Shown: in pieces, positions 24,291-25,187 of the stretch
Numbering within the stretch: position 1 is the first letter of the stretch
Layout of the letters: every line of letters begins with the position of its first letter
Source of the DNA: Bacteroidetes bacterium UBA2322
GTDB taxonomy: Bacteria > Bacteroidota > Bacteroidia > Chitinophagales > UBA2359
Length of the DNA stretch: 25,187 bases
NCBI GenBank assembly: GCA_002345145.1
Contig: DDVC01000097.1
Location: 1-25,187, forward strand
Direction of reading: 5' to 3'
Made by a program: the position numbers and the translations under genes
Notes under the pieces: generated by a model
Database searches by the model: none
What the model was told of the DNA's origin: nothing
Seen by the model: the letters and a program-made list of their open reading frames with translations, nothing else

Positions 24291-24959
24291 ATGTCAAAAC
24301 GATTATGGGCGCCGTTGTACAATACTTTTTTAGCAAATACACGCCACTCTTTTACCAAAGCGCTTACTCTTTTTGCCGATACTCATGCAAAATTGGCTAA
24401 CGAACAAACAGACCCCGATATAGCCAATATGTATAACATGCTTGACCCTATTTTTAGGGATTACGCCATTATTTATGCCAACTGGCAAACAGTAAAAGGT
24501 ACTTACAAGGGTAAAACTGCAAGTTTACAAGATATTTTAGAAAACCAAATGACCCAAAAACTGCGCTTATGGGAAGGAGCTGTAAGAAATGTTTATACCG
24601 AAGACTCGCCTACCGAAATTGAAATTTTTCCTAACAAACGCGCTCCATTTTTAAAAGGTACATACGAAAACCGCATAATTGCCATAAAAGCTCTTGCAGA
24701 CAAACTAACCGAATATGCTCCTTTAAACGCCTTGCAAATACAAGTAATCAGCTTTTACAATACGCTTGAATCTATCCGTTTAAGGCAGCAAGAAAAAGAA
24801 GGCGATGTAAAACGTTTATCGGTGTTGCTCGAAAACCAACGCATTATTGTTTGTGAAACGATGTATGCTATTTTGGGTTTATTAATGTTTAAATACAAAA
24901 GTAACCCCAATGATATTGCCCGATTTTTTGACTTTTCTTTAATACGGCGTACTAAATAA
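24291..24959 (+). CDS. Hypothetical helical protein, 222 residues
   Basis: I do not recognise this protein. It is 222 residues, rich in Lys, Asn and Leu, and predicted mostly helical with no signal peptide. A hydrophobic helix near residues 185-202 (IIVCETMYAILGLLMFKY) could be a buried core helix or, less likely, a membrane segment. It ends in a basic tail (LIRRTK). Base composition is more AT-rich than in the neighbouring operon, and codons are less GC-biased, possibly because of high expression or different origin. It has a clear promoter and terminator of its own, so it is monocistronic and divergent from the TIR operon. Confidence 0.7.
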   Translation: MSKRLWAPLYNTFLANTRHSFTKALTLFADTHAKLANEQTDPDIANMYNMLDPIFRDYAIIYANWQTVKGTYKGKTASLQDILENQMTQKLRLWEGAVRNVYTEDSPTEIEIFPNKRAPFLKGTYENRIIAIKALADKLTEYAPLNALQIQVISFYNTLESIRLRQQEKEGDVKRLSVLLENQRIIVCETMYAILGLLMFKYKSNPNDIARFFDFSLIRRTK

Positions 24960-25058
24960 AAAAAAAGAACAACAAAATTACACACCTCAATAAGTTGTTT
25001 TTAACAAATTTATTTAACGGCGTTTTTAAATAGACATTATTGTTTAGTACAATTTTTT

Positions 25059-25088
25059 GCTGCTTTGTTTTGCAAGGCGGCTTTTTTT
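25059..25088 (+). terminator. Rho-independent terminator after the last gene
   Basis: The stem gctgctttg (25059-25067) / caaggcggc (25073-25081) has two G-T pairs and a 5-base loop, followed by seven T's (25082-25088). Confidence 0.75.
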
Positions 25089-25187
25089 ATTATTGTATGA
25101 CTGCATTATTAACAAAGGTAAAATTAGGGTACATTGCATGGGTAAAATTAAATGCACCATTCTGTTTTTTAATTTTGTTTTGTTTTT

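Noticed and set aside
25118..25150. Direct repeat ggtaaaatta (25118-25127 and 25141-25150) as an operator
   Set aside because: It is a short AT-rich repeat at the window edge with no gene visible after it; chance occurrence is likely.

Overview
The window looks like a chromosomal segment of a Bacteroidota bacterium, probably near the Saprospirales/Chitinophagales/Sphingobacteriales. The evidence is a type IX secretion (T9SS) C-terminal sorting domain, a choice-of-anchor Q beta-helix lipoprotein, Bacteroidota-type promoters (TTTG about 20 bases upstream of TAnnTTTG), weak ribosome binding sites, and AT-rich spacers with short repeats. No tRNA, rRNA or CRISPR array was seen.

Layout. Bases 1-1726 hold a leader with a promoter and a surface lipoprotein. 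Bases 1754-4463 (minus) hold a type III-style DNA methyltransferase (Mod) followed by a small protein with a PD-(D/E)XK-like signature, where a large Res helicase-nuclease would be expected. A nitroreductase (4744-5328) follows, with three stem-loops behind it, the last a terminator. Bases 5541-8741 (minus) carry three predicted exported proteins of unknown function, one with five tandem 'HDHR' repeats. Two transposase remnants, apparently of different families (7622-7838 minus; 10876-11501 plus), flank a 520-residue helical-repeat protein (8991-10553) and mark the area as a scar of old insertions. A housekeeping and envelope block on the plus strand follows (11607-16259): a DUF1028 protein with a T9SS tail, a beta-barrel protein, lysyl-tRNA synthetase, ApaG, and an exported thioredoxin-fold protein, closed by a strong terminator. 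About 600 non-coding bases with REP-like palindromes come next.

The most interesting part is the three-gene minus-strand operon at 23904-16862. Gene 1 encodes a TIR domain fused to a region resembling inactive STAND (iSTAND) modules. Gene 2 encodes a MoxR-type AAA+ ATPase. Gene 3 encodes a 1578-residue multi-pass membrane protein. It starts with a CoxE-like helical segment, then TM, PKD, TM, a vWA-like region without an obvious MIDAS, a poly-Gln tract, three more membrane segments, TPRs, a seven-repeat WD40 propeller, a carboxypeptidase-regulatory-like domain, WG-like repeats and a six-cysteine EGF domain. My inference is that this is a membrane-anchored relative of the MoxR/vWA/effector ternary conflict systems: an extracytoplasmic sensor would signal through MoxR to a TIR NADase-type effector. 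The family assignments rest on motifs read by eye. The system-level role is inference.

The window ends with an unrecognised 222-residue protein (24291-24959) that has a good promoter and a terminator.
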